Shown: in pieces, positions 9,401 to 16,453 of the stretch
Numbering within the stretch: the first letter of the stretch is position 1
How the letters are laid out: each line of letters opens with the position of its first letter
Assembly (NCBI GenBank): GCA_039029915.1
Contig: JBCCFD010000102.1
Span: 1 to 19,503 of the forward strand
DNA: 19,503 bases
Direction: 5' to 3'
Source of the DNA: QQUD01 sp039029915
GTDB taxonomy: Bacteria > Chloroflexota > Anaerolineae > Promineifilales > Promineifilaceae
Made by a program: the position numbers and the translations under genes
The notes under the pieces: generated by a model
Database searches by the model: none
Told to the model about the DNA's origin: nothing
The model's input: only the letters and a program-made list of their open reading frames with translations

Positions 9401-9766
9401 CCAGCCAACTGTCTCAAAGTTGCCATTTTCGTTTAATAAAATTTGATTTTGATTGTTATTGTTGGCGATAGCTAAATCAAGGTCGCCATCCCCATCGACA
9501 TCGCCCGCTTTTATAGCCCGGCTGGCATTGGTTTCAATAAGTTGGGTTGCAATTGTATTGTAGGGGTATTGATTTGCGGTTTGGAGATTGGCAGAAACGG
9601 CCGTAACTGAATAGCTTTCGCCAAGCCCGTCTTGCGCAGGTTTGTTTGCTGATGCGTATTCTAATGTTGTGAATAGTAAAAGTAAACCAAATAATCCAAT
9701 ACTAATCGGTACTAAAAATCGAGGAATGGCTCTTTGACGAACCAACAAGGACACCGTGTTCTGCAT
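3470..9766 (-). CDS. Giant secreted FG-GAP/VCBS-repeat protein with LamG and HExxH metalloprotease-like regions
   Basis: The product has 2098 residues and is exported: residues 17-36 are a hydrophobic signal segment, with likely cleavage near Ala-Ser-Ala (about 39-41). About residues 65-790 hold 14 FG-GAP/VCBS repeats at roughly 50-residue spacing, each with a Ca2+-loop-like core such as GDVDGDGDLDLAIAN; FG-GAP repeats build seven-bladed beta-propellers, so two propellers are predicted. About 1040-1235 is a LamG/concanavalin-like domain (GLSFDGSDDFVNF start). Residues 1431-1435 are HEFGH, followed by LLDNY with Asp1442; the arrangement resembles zinc metalloproteases of the CLCA-like type. 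Residues 1721-1755 are five INRPGFS repeats. From about 1882 (GWNLFAYP) there is a beta-rich C-terminal domain. The protein ends in a Pro-rich linker and the tail IFLPLVLR. The ATG has GAGGAG at 9776-9781. Surface adhesion or proteolysis is inferred, not shown. Confidence 0.9.
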   Translation of the reverse strand: MQNTVSLLVRQRAIPRFLVPISIGLFGLLLLFTTLEYASANKPAQDGLGESYSVTAVSANLQTANQYPYNTIATQLIETNASRAIKAGDVDGDGDLDLAIANNNNQNQILLNENGNFETVGWQDSRSDFSRDIQLGDIDGDGDLDLIVANNNGATRVYSNDPLNEDGSLNFNLIWTESVSDDTRSLALGDLDGNGYMDLVIANWEAENKVYLNSGGTFSSTPDWSDGNNYLTSSVDVADIDGDGDLDAAFGSMCPSYPSNCDPDQVFQNNSTTSLVLSLVWERNGRSTTDIAFGEMNGDDQAELAMVENVYNSHKVYQFNTSNLEFDFVWNSITENDLGLEVSWGDANGDGNQDLIVGSSFDAPERLYLNNGSILETSASWNSDDTITNQDFIHADIDADGDLDLIGAFDNLLKIYTNKSHPINDVAISIPLQSVYETRDVVWGDVNGDGLLDLVEANDSGNPNQVYLNDGAGFLSLTTPELGGENSEGAALGDVDFDGDLDLAIANNGSPNQIYFNDGTGFNNSDVQELGTNEKSYDVAWADMDGDGDLDLITANDDSPNLLYVNVFTNQGLGNETISLGTTDDETRAVAWGDIDQDGDLDLAFANANQPNIIYINDNGTFSDGNAFTIGANENSVDIAWGDVDNDGDLDLAVANQLAPNQIFCNEGGLIGVEPCWSSLDTNDTRSLAWGDADGDGDLDLAVGNARGNSGGAVEPDKIYFNENGTLQTAAQSIWTSDKGTEGWLSTFAVAWGDVDQDGDLDLATGGRSILGNAVSGSSNGRTRVFFNDQYQGMAQTDGGPVKSVSIDLYSSLIQRNQNNSTNALANADFFANPGIRDGESVEINYTLYHPTGANARLVRGFYSLDGGGQWFEAIPTPATDVTDLATAPYPTQNSNNQHLFTWNVIESGFFGQSDNVIFRFEVQYDGAQPSGNTAVGTYLYTNSKPDGSLQPSASTQTFPIRVRGNQVKVLDGDSSFGISEAIVYQLPSGQITGADPIADSNGIPFETNNLGFLQGRGVLLPGEQLVAMKPVDYGGIAPIGLSFDGSDDFVNFDVVSETAVLENNFTVSAWIRPVRVQGLQYILSHGNTNSDNGFGLALLNDGLRFSTFGVQSYDTQNVSILAGEWVHVAAVLDNNNDVSFYVNGVYQETVTGDAPALPNDDDPLLLGGNRFFSNLSFSQQFSGVINEVRIWQEARTASHLQLELNQSLPESDGDDLLAYWPIFEGQNGLIEDYSDNNNHGQLGGLPASFNPNWSPAWITVVPQNPTYIVYNTSAAPSESGLDMHTVPNTLGIIQLRIRSENTLTLYDLDVSLEWDARNDPSYMEQLSADIERASQIVFDLTDGQAAFGDVRIFHDKENWFDADVIIYASNNHRPNANLGGLVQEIASESVGGQTYDEAYIPGQIRMGSVWNRFGNTNGTLGEDWPRALAHEFGHYAFYLLDNYLGINNNLLIETNCSGSAMTDAYFYSELLTRSEWLGECGLTIAEFTTGRTDWETLTNFYPWMTEANALDGPSSLPINVTQVSYSNIEGDSETLASPFFGLLDDANVPLVFDESDAQAYLFKMGGNGSTPTDVIHLGAPNRDLVQARGAEPGDQVCVYGRSFTFVGCHTVGSQEAPFTVHEVANWKPEITVTPVTSKTIRLTVVNIAPVSNLTAQFIPMLGVPIGDIVLTAVPGQINTYEALLEFDTPTPGGSVRFQVGGTSPQLEAMTHFFLGSGWNINRPGFSINRPGFSINRPGFSINRPGFSINRPGFSAPMSSSDGQVIIFSIENIFTDAATYSLQSLTSPPDLDDWLAPVGQAYRFNSQGDLPDSSITFYYLQRDVPGSFENDINVYYRAEGSSEWERLTTELDTYRNFASAPLMGEGTYLLAVTIVTPELQQGWNLFAYPNTNERPLPNALASIHDSYTSIYELQGNVWKLYDTTVQPGFETIVNDLDSVQPLHTYWIYAISDTTPFIGIPDNLVTSNANSFFSLPPATFYGEVTTDGPEIPTNGTVVAAIDGNICGQATLIPNGNDSWVYKIKVAADVGNDCGVNGRSIEFTIDGYPTATLSTWNNSQAQYWPLTMMEEGDEPDPPPPDDPPPTTQTEHTIFLPLVLR
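4502..4606 (-). repeat. Five 21-bp tandem repeats encoding INRPGFS
   Basis: Five units of 21 bp (4502-4522, 4523-4543, 4544-4564, 4565-4585, 4586-4606) encode the same heptapeptide. Units 2 and 4 are identical at the DNA level. Units 1, 3 and 5 form a second type differing from each other by one or two bases. The pattern is therefore A-B-A-B-A, with a 42-bp higher-order period. It lies between the metalloprotease-like region and the C-terminal domains of the giant protein. Confidence 0.95.
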
Positions 9767-10019
9767 GAAGAAATACTCCTCGGTTTACAGCACGCATTTC
9801 CCCTAATCAAGTGTGTTGTCTGCTGTGCTTGTTGCGATGTTGAGCAAAAAAGTCAGGTCAAACTTTCGCTCAATAACTTGATAATGGTGCTGTATCACTT
9901 TTTAACGTACTTTACAATTGCGGGGTTGAAAAAATTTACACAAAATTGAAATTTTAATATCAAACGATGTGTGATTCACAAATTCCCAATTTGGATCACG
10001 CGGAGCGATCAGTAGCACT
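9767..10019. other. 253-bp spacer upstream of the giant gene
   Basis: This AT-rich spacer lies between the kinase gene's stop and the giant gene's start, both on the minus strand. It should hold the giant gene's promoter, but I see no convincing -35/-10 pair. On the minus strand a TTGTAA and a TACAGC lie 17 bases apart, which is a weak candidate. The kinase gene is not followed by a hairpin with a U-tract, so read-through into the giant gene is possible. Confidence 0.5.
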
Positions 10020-13000
10020 TTATTGAACTGTGGACAATATGTCAAGGGTTTCTTTCAATTCTCGTGAGGCAGAAAGCCGAGAAAACGCTTCTTTTGCATT
10101 TTGCAAATAATCTTTTGCATTTAAGGGTTCGTTTACTGTTAATAAAAACTTGGCGAAGGCGAGCTGGGTTTTTGCAAATTCGTAAGGGCTTTGACCATCA
10201 AGCAAGGTGATGCTTTTTTCAAATGCTTCTCGGGCCTGCGCTGATTTATTGCTTTGCTGAATGCGTCCAATAATTCGCCAGCACATGCCTTCCTCTAAAA
10301 CAAAACTGTCGTTGCTCGCAATTTCCAGCCCTTCTTTTGCAAAAGCAAGCGCTTCGTCGAGCGATTCTTTAAGCCAGGCTGCTTTTGCTTTCAGGCGAAA
10401 ATATGATGGATAAAGGTAGTTTGGAATCGTTTGCTTTGAATTGTTAATATGGTCAATCGATTCGGACGCTTTTCGCCAATTCTTTTGGGTTAAATAAAAA
10501 TCGGCTTGGCCAGCATATGCAAATAGCTCTAGTTCTGATAGATTGAACTGTTTGGCCAGAGAAACGGCCGTTTCAATATGATCTTTCGCTTGAGCATCCT
10601 GTCCCAGCTTGATATAAAGCGACCCCAAATTAAGATGAGCGCTTCCTTCATCGTCACTATTCCCTAATGCTTTGTGTAGGCGCAGGCTCTTAAGATAATT
10701 TCTTGATGCCCGCTTAAATTGACCCAGCTGCTCCTGCATGATGCCCAAGTTCATAGCCGCGTTGGCTAACCGCCTAAAATCCCCAATTTCTTCAGCAATT
10801 GGCATAACCTCAAGCAGCGATTGGATACTTTGCTCTAATTTGCCTTGATAATAATAAATGACGGTTAAATTGAGGTAGCCACCGATTAGGGCAGGTGTTG
10901 TTTCTTTTGGGAGAAGATTTAGACCCACTTCGGCCGATTCAATGCCTTCGTCAAGCTGACCAACCCTTAAGAGAATGGCTGAACGCTCGATGTAAATATG
11001 GGCTTTTTCGTGTAAAGCGGCCGTGTCTGTAAATTTTGATAAGGTTTCTAGGCTTTGATTGAGCCAATTAAGCGCCTCTTGAGGGTCGTTCTGCTGAGCC
11101 AGTCGGGTGTTTAAATTAAACATGGTGGCTTTTTCAAGTGCGGCCTCCAATGAAGCTGGTTCATTTGCCAATCGGACGCTGTTTTCAGACAAATAGGCTT
11201 TCGCTTGTTCCCAATCAGACATTTTAATTGCAAAAGCGGCAAGACGATTTAAAAGTTTGACTTGGACAATTTCACTGTTTGTTGGGCATTCTGATGACCA
11301 ATTGAGCAGGGTAGATGCTTGCTTCCAAAACCCTCTTGCATCCATGAAGCCAAAATTGCCGAAGCGATGCTCGGTCAGGGTCAATGTCCCCATGACCAAA
11401 GAGTCCCACTGCTGATTTTCATACGCATATGAGAGCGCCCCGAAGATATTGGGCCACTCTAGGTCGAGCCGGGAATAATCCTCAAACGATGTGTTTAACT
11501 TGGCCATGTTTGCAAAATACTCAGCGGCTCTTTTGCGTAGGGCGTTATATTTTTCCTGCAATTTTTCACGGGCAAAAGCGCGTAGAAGAGGATTGATTTG
11601 GTAACGACCCTCATCGGCTAAGCGAACGGGTAGATTTAATTCACGTTCGCCTAATCCTGTTCCAATTAGGGAGAGCGAGTGGAGGCGACCCAAGCCTAAT
11701 TTCGTTTGCACGGGTGGGATTTTAGCAATCACAGCCACATCTCTGGCGGCGAAATCTGGCCCATCAAAAATAGCCAGATTAGCGAAAAGCTGTTGCAAAG
11801 GAGGAGGAAGCGTCTGGTAGCTTAACTCAAATGATGCGGCAACATCACGCGTGATATCCTCCCAATCAGTTAAATTGGCCAGGCGCGTTTTTTCATCTCT
11901 TAATAAATGAACGTACTCTTCTATTGAGATATCATTTGCTTCGTTCAGCAAGCTAGCTACAATGCTAAGCGCCAGCGGCAGGCCTCCAACTAATCGACCT
12001 AACTCTTTTGCAAATGAACGTTCTTTTAAAATGCGTTCGGCCCCAATAACATTAGCCAGGTATTCAATGGCTTCGTTTTCACTAAATGGGTTGACGGTGA
12101 TAATGTGAGCCGAAAGGCTTTGAAGCATTTTATGGTTACGCGTTGTAATTAAGGTGTCGTTTTGCTTTCCGGTTGGCAGCAACCATTTTATTTGATCTGA
12201 ATCTTGGGCATTATCCAAAACCATCAAGATTTTCTTGTTAGTTAAGATTTGCCGAACAAATTCCCCTTTTTGCTGAAGGGTGTACTTTTTGGAAGCCTCT
12301 TCAGCTTGGCCAAAGGCATCTGCGATTTTGACGAGCTCAGCTTCTGGTGTGCTGTATTCAAGCTGGACCCAAAGGATGCCATCGGGATAAACTGTTTGGA
12401 GTTCGCGGATGGCATGGATACCAACGGCCGTTTTTCCAACACCACCAAAGCCAACTAGCCCAACCACCTGATTTTCACTTTGGTCTGACAGTTTGTCGAT
12501 GACCCGTTTAACCGTTTTATTCCGCTGTGAAAAATTTGGGATAACGGGTGGGATTTGAAAAGGAGCTGGCAGTGGTGGGCTTGAAATCGTATCTAAAAGG
12601 GCGGGGTTGGGGGCCACGGCCTCAAACTGAGTTGGGGCTTTGGGAGCATCTTCACTGAGGTCCACTGCTTTAAGCGCGTTGACGAAAGAAACGGCCGTTT
12701 GGAATCGATTATTGGGGTCTTTTTCCAGCGACTTCCACAAAACATCATGTAGAGACAGTGGGGTGGCCGGATTGAGAAGTCCCGGTAAGGGAGGTGGCTC
12801 GCTCACATGCTTCATGATTATCCCCATTGGGGTTTCGGCATCAAATGGAAGTTCACCCGTTACCATCTGGAACAGCATCACCCCTAGCGAATAAATATCT
12901 CCGCGGGTATCTCCCGGTTCACCAAGCGCTTGCTCTGGAGACATGTAAGCTGGCGTGCCCAGTAAAGAACCTGTCGCCGTCATGGCAGACGTGGCGTCAA

Positions 13001-13505
13001 GAAGCTTGACAATCCCAAAATCCATTAGGACGGCTCGGCCTTCTGGCGTAATCATAACATTGCCTGGCTTGATATCACGGTGAATCATTTGACGCTCATG
13101 GGCATATCCGACCGCATCGCCAACTTGGGCGATAAGGTCAACCACAAACTGCAAATGAGATACATGGCTAATCTTTGAGATGTCAGACAAGTAAGCTTTC
13201 AGCGTCCTGCCTTGGATATATTCCATAACCAGATAATGATTTTCATATTCGTCTGTTTGGAAGCCAAATGTTTTGACAATATTGGGGTGAGTCAAACGAG
13301 CCATTACCTCTGCTTCCATTCTGAAGCGGCGCACAATTAGCCGATCTTCCAATAAGAAGGGGTGAATGAGCTTGATAGCAACGGTATGATTTTTGGTTCG
13401 ATCAATAGCCTTAAAGACATTGGCCATGCCACCCATGCCAATTTTCTCAAGGATTTCGTAGTCACCTAATTTGTGACCAATCAATGATCGAGTCAGTTGA
13501 TCCAT
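10020..13505 (-). CDS. Ser/Thr protein kinase fused to NB-ARC-type STAND ATPase and TPR repeats
   Basis: This is a cytosolic signalling protein with no membrane segment. The PknB-like kinase domain covers about 15-280: glycine loop GMGGMANV (23-30), Lys45, Glu64, catalytic HRDIKPGN (142-149; Asp144), DFG (162-164) and GTPAYMSPEQ (183-192). All catalytic residues are present, so it should be active. A Pro-rich linker leads to a STAND ATPase of NB-ARC type at about 330-650: P-loop GFGGVGKT (352-359), Walker B ILMVLDN (426-432), TTRN (454-457) and GGLPLAL (507-513). About 690-1155 is a helical TPR array, for example AAMNLGIMQEQLGQFKRASR. In such proteins TPRs usually sense a ligand, STAND domains oligomerise and the effector (here the kinase) is switched on; that mechanism is inferred for this one. 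The ATG at 13503-13505 lacks an obvious Shine-Dalgarno. It is divergent from the 13981 operon. Confidence 0.92.
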   Translation of the reverse strand: MDQLTRSLIGHKLGDYEILEKIGMGGMANVFKAIDRTKNHTVAIKLIHPFLLEDRLIVRRFRMEAEVMARLTHPNIVKTFGFQTDEYENHYLVMEYIQGRTLKAYLSDISKISHVSHLQFVVDLIAQVGDAVGYAHERQMIHRDIKPGNVMITPEGRAVLMDFGIVKLLDATSAMTATGSLLGTPAYMSPEQALGEPGDTRGDIYSLGVMLFQMVTGELPFDAETPMGIIMKHVSEPPPLPGLLNPATPLSLHDVLWKSLEKDPNNRFQTAVSFVNALKAVDLSEDAPKAPTQFEAVAPNPALLDTISSPPLPAPFQIPPVIPNFSQRNKTVKRVIDKLSDQSENQVVGLVGFGGVGKTAVGIHAIRELQTVYPDGILWVQLEYSTPEAELVKIADAFGQAEEASKKYTLQQKGEFVRQILTNKKILMVLDNAQDSDQIKWLLPTGKQNDTLITTRNHKMLQSLSAHIITVNPFSENEAIEYLANVIGAERILKERSFAKELGRLVGGLPLALSIVASLLNEANDISIEEYVHLLRDEKTRLANLTDWEDITRDVAASFELSYQTLPPPLQQLFANLAIFDGPDFAARDVAVIAKIPPVQTKLGLGRLHSLSLIGTGLGERELNLPVRLADEGRYQINPLLRAFAREKLQEKYNALRKRAAEYFANMAKLNTSFEDYSRLDLEWPNIFGALSYAYENQQWDSLVMGTLTLTEHRFGNFGFMDARGFWKQASTLLNWSSECPTNSEIVQVKLLNRLAAFAIKMSDWEQAKAYLSENSVRLANEPASLEAALEKATMFNLNTRLAQQNDPQEALNWLNQSLETLSKFTDTAALHEKAHIYIERSAILLRVGQLDEGIESAEVGLNLLPKETTPALIGGYLNLTVIYYYQGKLEQSIQSLLEVMPIAEEIGDFRRLANAAMNLGIMQEQLGQFKRASRNYLKSLRLHKALGNSDDEGSAHLNLGSLYIKLGQDAQAKDHIETAVSLAKQFNLSELELFAYAGQADFYLTQKNWRKASESIDHINNSKQTIPNYLYPSYFRLKAKAAWLKESLDEALAFAKEGLEIASNDSFVLEEGMCWRIIGRIQQSNKSAQAREAFEKSITLLDGQSPYEFAKTQLAFAKFLLTVNEPLNAKDYLQNAKEAFSRLSASRELKETLDILSTVQ

Positions 13506-13529
13506 ATTATCTGCGTTTGAAAATTATCT

Positions 13530-13573
13530 TTGACAATGAGAGTTTACAAGATGAGATTCAGATTCATTGTCAA
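13530..13573. promoter_or_regulatory. 10-bp spaced inverted repeat upstream of the kinase gene
   Basis: TTGACAATGA (13530-13539) and TCATTGTCAA (13564-13573) are exact reverse complements separated by 24 bases. They lie 25-68 bases before the kinase start, where an operator or leader hairpin would act. The regulator is unknown. Confidence 0.5.
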
Positions 13574-13640
13574 CTAGAATGCATTAAGTAATTTTCATTA
13601 ACCAATTTATATTCAAGATATTTGTTGAAAATTACTTACA

Positions 13641-13694
13641 GGAGAACAAAAACATTTACGAAGCTGTTTTATTTCAAGATACTTTTTGTTCTCC
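13641..13694. promoter_or_regulatory. 12-bp spaced inverted repeat in the divergent spacer
   Basis: GGAGAACAAAAA (13641-13652) and TTTTTGTTCTCC (13683-13694) are exact reverse complements with a 30-base spacer. It could be an operator or a hairpin; no U-tract follows the hairpin on the plus strand. TTCAAGATA-type direct repeats lie just before each arm region (13612 and 13673). Confidence 0.5.
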
Positions 13695-13900
13695 ACTTAC
13701 CTAATTTCCGTTTTGCCAAACCCATTCTAGCTTAGAAATATTTCCCTGACATCCTACTTTGAAAATTTACAGGGTGTATGAGAGAATTTACATAATTTAA
13801 ACCGAACGAGAAAAGGGCGACGACTTTTTTCAAATTTCTTAAAGGCAAACAAAAAAGATCCGATAAATAAAAGTAGGTTGATGAATTTTGTTTGCTTTGC

Positions 13901-13949
13901 AGTACAGCTCAAATCGTTGCGTACTGATCAAAAGATATTTGGCTGTACT
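13901..13949. promoter_or_regulatory. 8-bp spaced inverted repeat just before the 13981 operon
   Basis: AGTACAGC (13901-13908) and GCTGTACT (13942-13949) are exact reverse complements with an extra GTACT at 13921-13925 between them. The right arm abuts the TATAAA at 13950-13955, a position suited to a repressor site. Confidence 0.4.
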
Positions 13950-13980
13950 TATAAATTTTGCAAACTTCAGGAGATGACGC

Positions 13981-14586
13981 ATGTTTGATAAGTTGATGAA
14001 CCGCTTTGATGATTTTGATATGGATAAAGTTATGGAAGTGGTCAATTTAGTTTGGAACAATCGTGAAAAAATAATGGACCTGATTGAAAATTTACCCGAA
14101 ATGCTAAGGGACACCGGGGACAATATCGAATCTGCTGGAGAAAGCGCCATCAAAGCAAGCGTCTTTTTGACCGGAGACAACAAAGGTGGCACTAGCGCAG
14201 GCAAAATGTCAGAATTGGCAGCAGGCGCCTTAGATCGTTGCTTTGAAGAGATTCAGGGTGCTTCAAAAGTGATGGCAGCCTTGGGAAAGGAACTGGATGA
14301 TATTAAAATTCCTAATGTTAAACCCAAATATATTGAGGTTCTAGGAAATAAGGTTATTGGTGGTATTGATTTTGATGAAGATGGATTGTTTGATAATCCT
14401 GCTAAGCGGCTGCAAGATGGGGCCGGTCGATTAAATGTTATTGGTGAGGATTTGGGGGAGGTGGCTAAGAGCCTTCGAGAACTAGGGGGGATGCTCACTG
14501 ATACTGGGAAAGATTTGAATAATGTGGGTGAAAAGTTGAAAAGCAGCGGCACTACCCTGCGCTCTTTTTCAGAGCTCCGAAAATAA
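13981..14586 (+). CDS. Unrecognised amphipathic helical protein with a DxDxDGxxD loop
   Basis: I do not recognise the family of this 201-residue protein. It has no signal peptide, no membrane segment and one Cys (Cys87). Residues 17-60 and 150-195 are predicted long amphipathic helices with similar wording, for example LRDTGDNIESAG (42-53) and LTDTGKDLNNVG (172-183), suggesting an internal duplication or a helical repeat of apolipoprotein-like character. Between them, residues 130-138 read DFDEDGLFD, which fits the Ca2+-binding pattern DxDxDGxxD. The ATG is supported by AGGAG a few bases upstream. It is first in an operon, 14 bases before an M23 peptidase lipoprotein, and divergent from a kinase/STAND regulator. 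A role in envelope or membrane association is only a guess. Confidence 0.85.
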   Translation: MFDKLMNRFDDFDMDKVMEVVNLVWNNREKIMDLIENLPEMLRDTGDNIESAGESAIKASVFLTGDNKGGTSAGKMSELAAGALDRCFEEIQGASKVMAALGKELDDIKIPNVKPKYIEVLGNKVIGGIDFDEDGLFDNPAKRLQDGAGRLNVIGEDLGEVAKSLRELGGMLTDTGKDLNNVGEKLKSSGTTLRSFSELRK

Positions 14587-14600
14587 TATCGAATGATTTT

Positions 14601-16331
14601 GTGAATATTTTTGGGGGAATGGCACGATTTGGTTTACTGTTATTTGTTTTGCTGGTTTCTGTACAGTGTCAAGCAACTGCACCGCAGGTGAATATGCCAA
14701 CTTTACAACCAACGGCCGTTTCCCCACTCTCCACGATTCCATTTCCCACTAACGAACCAACCGTCACTTCAGAATTTGTTCAATCAACGGCTGTGGCCAC
14801 CTCAACAATTCGGCCATCTGTTACCTCACAAGCTGTGGTAGAATCAACGGCCGTTCCTGCCACAGCCACCTCACCACCGCCTAGATTCCAACCTACAGAA
14901 ATAAACACCCAATTTCAACAAATTGCTCAAACTCACAGTGCAGAATTTGTAACTGTCTTGCCAGAAAATAGTGGCTTTTGGCGCTGGCCAGCTGGACAAA
15001 TTGGTCATCCAATTGGGCTTGCACGAACAGATTCCCACCTTTACATGCTCGATTTAGGAAAACTGATCCAGATTGAACGGGGAACCCCAAATAATCAAGT
15101 CGTTTTATTAACTGAAGACGATGTTGTAGATAATATTCCTGTTATTGAGCTGATTGATATGGCGCTAGTGGATGATAGTATTTTTGCTTTAGATCGAGCT
15201 GGGGATGTGTATCGATTTTATATTCTGGAAAATCGCTGGGAATTGGATTGGTACGGCCGTCAGCTGGAAGAGTCAGCAGGTCATTATTATACGGCCGTGT
15301 CTGGCCTGAATGACAATCGACTGCTGCTTGAATCGTCTTACCAATTTGTACAGCGATATGGCGCAGCACCTCGAATCTGGCCCATAAGTGAGGCGCTTGG
15401 CGTTGATGTTGTGGAAGCTGAAGCCACCTATGTGCTGCAGCAGTCTCTATCAACTGACGAAGGATTCTTGGTGCGGTACTCTGATGCCAGAACGGATACC
15501 TCTTTTGCCCCAGACATTAAGCTGGAAAGGGTTCGGCAATTGGCTGTGACTGAAACGGCCGTTTACATCCTTGACTGGCAGGGAGAAAGAGTTGTCAAGC
15601 TAGATAAGTCAGGAAAATTGCAGGCTGTTTATCAAACACCGTCTGGCACAACTGCATTCCTCTTTGAGCAAGAGCAACTTGTTTTTGCGGGCTCTCAGGG
15701 TGTCATTTGGCACAATCGGCCTGCGATTCAGGCGCAAATAAACTCAACACTATCGAATTCAGCATTGAGCACCCCTCTCTCTTCCTTTTCAGGCCTGAGT
15801 TTTGAATTACCCATTCAAAACACAAATCTCACCAGTCGTCCACTGCAGATGCCGGGGGCACCTCGTCACTATCGTTTGGGTGTTCATGAGGGGCTTGATT
15901 TTTATTGGCGAACAGGCACAGCTCTGTATGCGGTTGATAAGGGAGTCATTGTGCGGGCTGACTTGGATTATGAAACCCCCTCTGCAGCTGACTTTTTGTT
16001 TTGGGAAGAAGAAACTGCGCGTTTAGGGAAAACGTCAGATAATGCCCTAAACTTTTATAGAGGCCGTCAACTTTGGATTGAGCATCAGAACGGAATCATA
16101 ACCCGGTATGCTCATTTGAGCGCAATTGCCCCAGAGCTTCAGGTTGGGGATTTCGTTACCAGAGGCCAGTTGATTGGAGAGGTGGGAAATAGCGGGTCAC
16201 CCGTATCGATTGATGGCCCAAATGGTGATGCCCACCTTCATCTAGAAATTTGGCTTGATGATCTTTATCTCGGTCAGTATTTACGCCCGGTTGAAAGTTG
16301 GGAGCTGATTAAACAAATATTTGGAAAATAG
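14601..16331 (+). CDS. Lipoprotein with C-terminal M23 (LytM-type) peptidase domain
   Basis: This is a predicted zinc endopeptidase acting on peptidoglycan cross-bridges or stems outside the membrane. Counting from the GTG at 14601, the signal runs to the lipobox Cys (SVQC, residue 23). About 30-95 is a Thr/Pro-rich linker. About 110-385 is a beta-rich region with propeller-like repeats (for example AVYILDWQGERVVKLDKSG). The M23 domain is about 415-570: HEGLD (His429, Asp433), YAHLS (His505) and HLHLE (545-549), so all four metal and catalytic residues are present. The start is uncertain: GTG at 14601 has no Shine-Dalgarno, while the in-frame ATG at 14619 gives a more typical signal (MARFGLLLFVLL) but has a G-rich run almost touching it. 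It shares an operon with the 13981 gene. Propeller plus LytM could mean regulated or ligand-dependent cleavage; that is inference. Confidence 0.88.
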   Translation: MNIFGGMARFGLLLFVLLVSVQCQATAPQVNMPTLQPTAVSPLSTIPFPTNEPTVTSEFVQSTAVATSTIRPSVTSQAVVESTAVPATATSPPPRFQPTEINTQFQQIAQTHSAEFVTVLPENSGFWRWPAGQIGHPIGLARTDSHLYMLDLGKLIQIERGTPNNQVVLLTEDDVVDNIPVIELIDMALVDDSIFALDRAGDVYRFYILENRWELDWYGRQLEESAGHYYTAVSGLNDNRLLLESSYQFVQRYGAAPRIWPISEALGVDVVEAEATYVLQQSLSTDEGFLVRYSDARTDTSFAPDIKLERVRQLAVTETAVYILDWQGERVVKLDKSGKLQAVYQTPSGTTAFLFEQEQLVFAGSQGVIWHNRPAIQAQINSTLSNSALSTPLSSFSGLSFELPIQNTNLTSRPLQMPGAPRHYRLGVHEGLDFYWRTGTALYAVDKGVIVRADLDYETPSAADFLFWEEETARLGKTSDNALNFYRGRQLWIEHQNGIITRYAHLSAIAPELQVGDFVTRGQLIGEVGNSGSPVSIDGPNGDAHLHLEIWLDDLYLGQYLRPVESWELIKQIFGK

Positions 16332-16435
16332 GTAAATTTCTCAAAATGCCTTGAAAAAAATCGGTTGAAGATGTGAAATTTACTCGGCGAAAACCAAAAT
16401 ACAGCTATTTCTAATTCAAGCAACTGTTTGGTTTT
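16332..16435. repeat. Two consecutive spaced inverted repeats between lipoprotein genes
   Basis: GTAAATTTC (16332-16340) and GAAATTTAC (16375-16383) are exact reverse complements, starting directly after the M23 gene's stop. AAAACCAAA (16390-16398) and TTTGGTTTT (16427-16435) form a second pair. Each could fold as a hairpin with a loop of about 30 bases. They may separate the expression of the two lipoprotein genes. Confidence 0.45.
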
Positions 16436-16453
16436 GGCATTAGGAAGTTTATT

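Larger units (their letters stand above)
13506..13980. promoter_or_regulatory. 475-bp divergent intergenic region with spaced inverted repeats
   Basis: This AT-rich spacer between the kinase gene (minus) and the 13981 gene (plus) has no supported gene. It contains three perfect, widely spaced inverted repeats (separate entries at 13530, 13641 and 13901) and the motif TGAAAATT(A/T) three times, near 13518, 13626 and 13761. A TATAAA at 13950-13955 is a possible -10 for the plus-strand operon, without a good -35. The spacer must hold two divergent promoters. Confidence 0.6.

Noticed and set aside
9970..9982. TGTGATTCACA as a CRP-like site
   Set aside because: The half-sites match TGTGA/TCACA but are one base apart rather than six, so it is not a CRP-type operator.
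9990..10005. Short palindromic GATC-containing stretch after the kinase gene as a terminator
   Set aside because: The pairing is imperfect and short, and no U-tract follows on the minus strand.
13839..14204. Minus-strand frame of 121 codons
   Set aside because: It is antisense to the better supported 13981 gene, has no Shine-Dalgarno and gives a low-complexity Ser/Leu-rich product.
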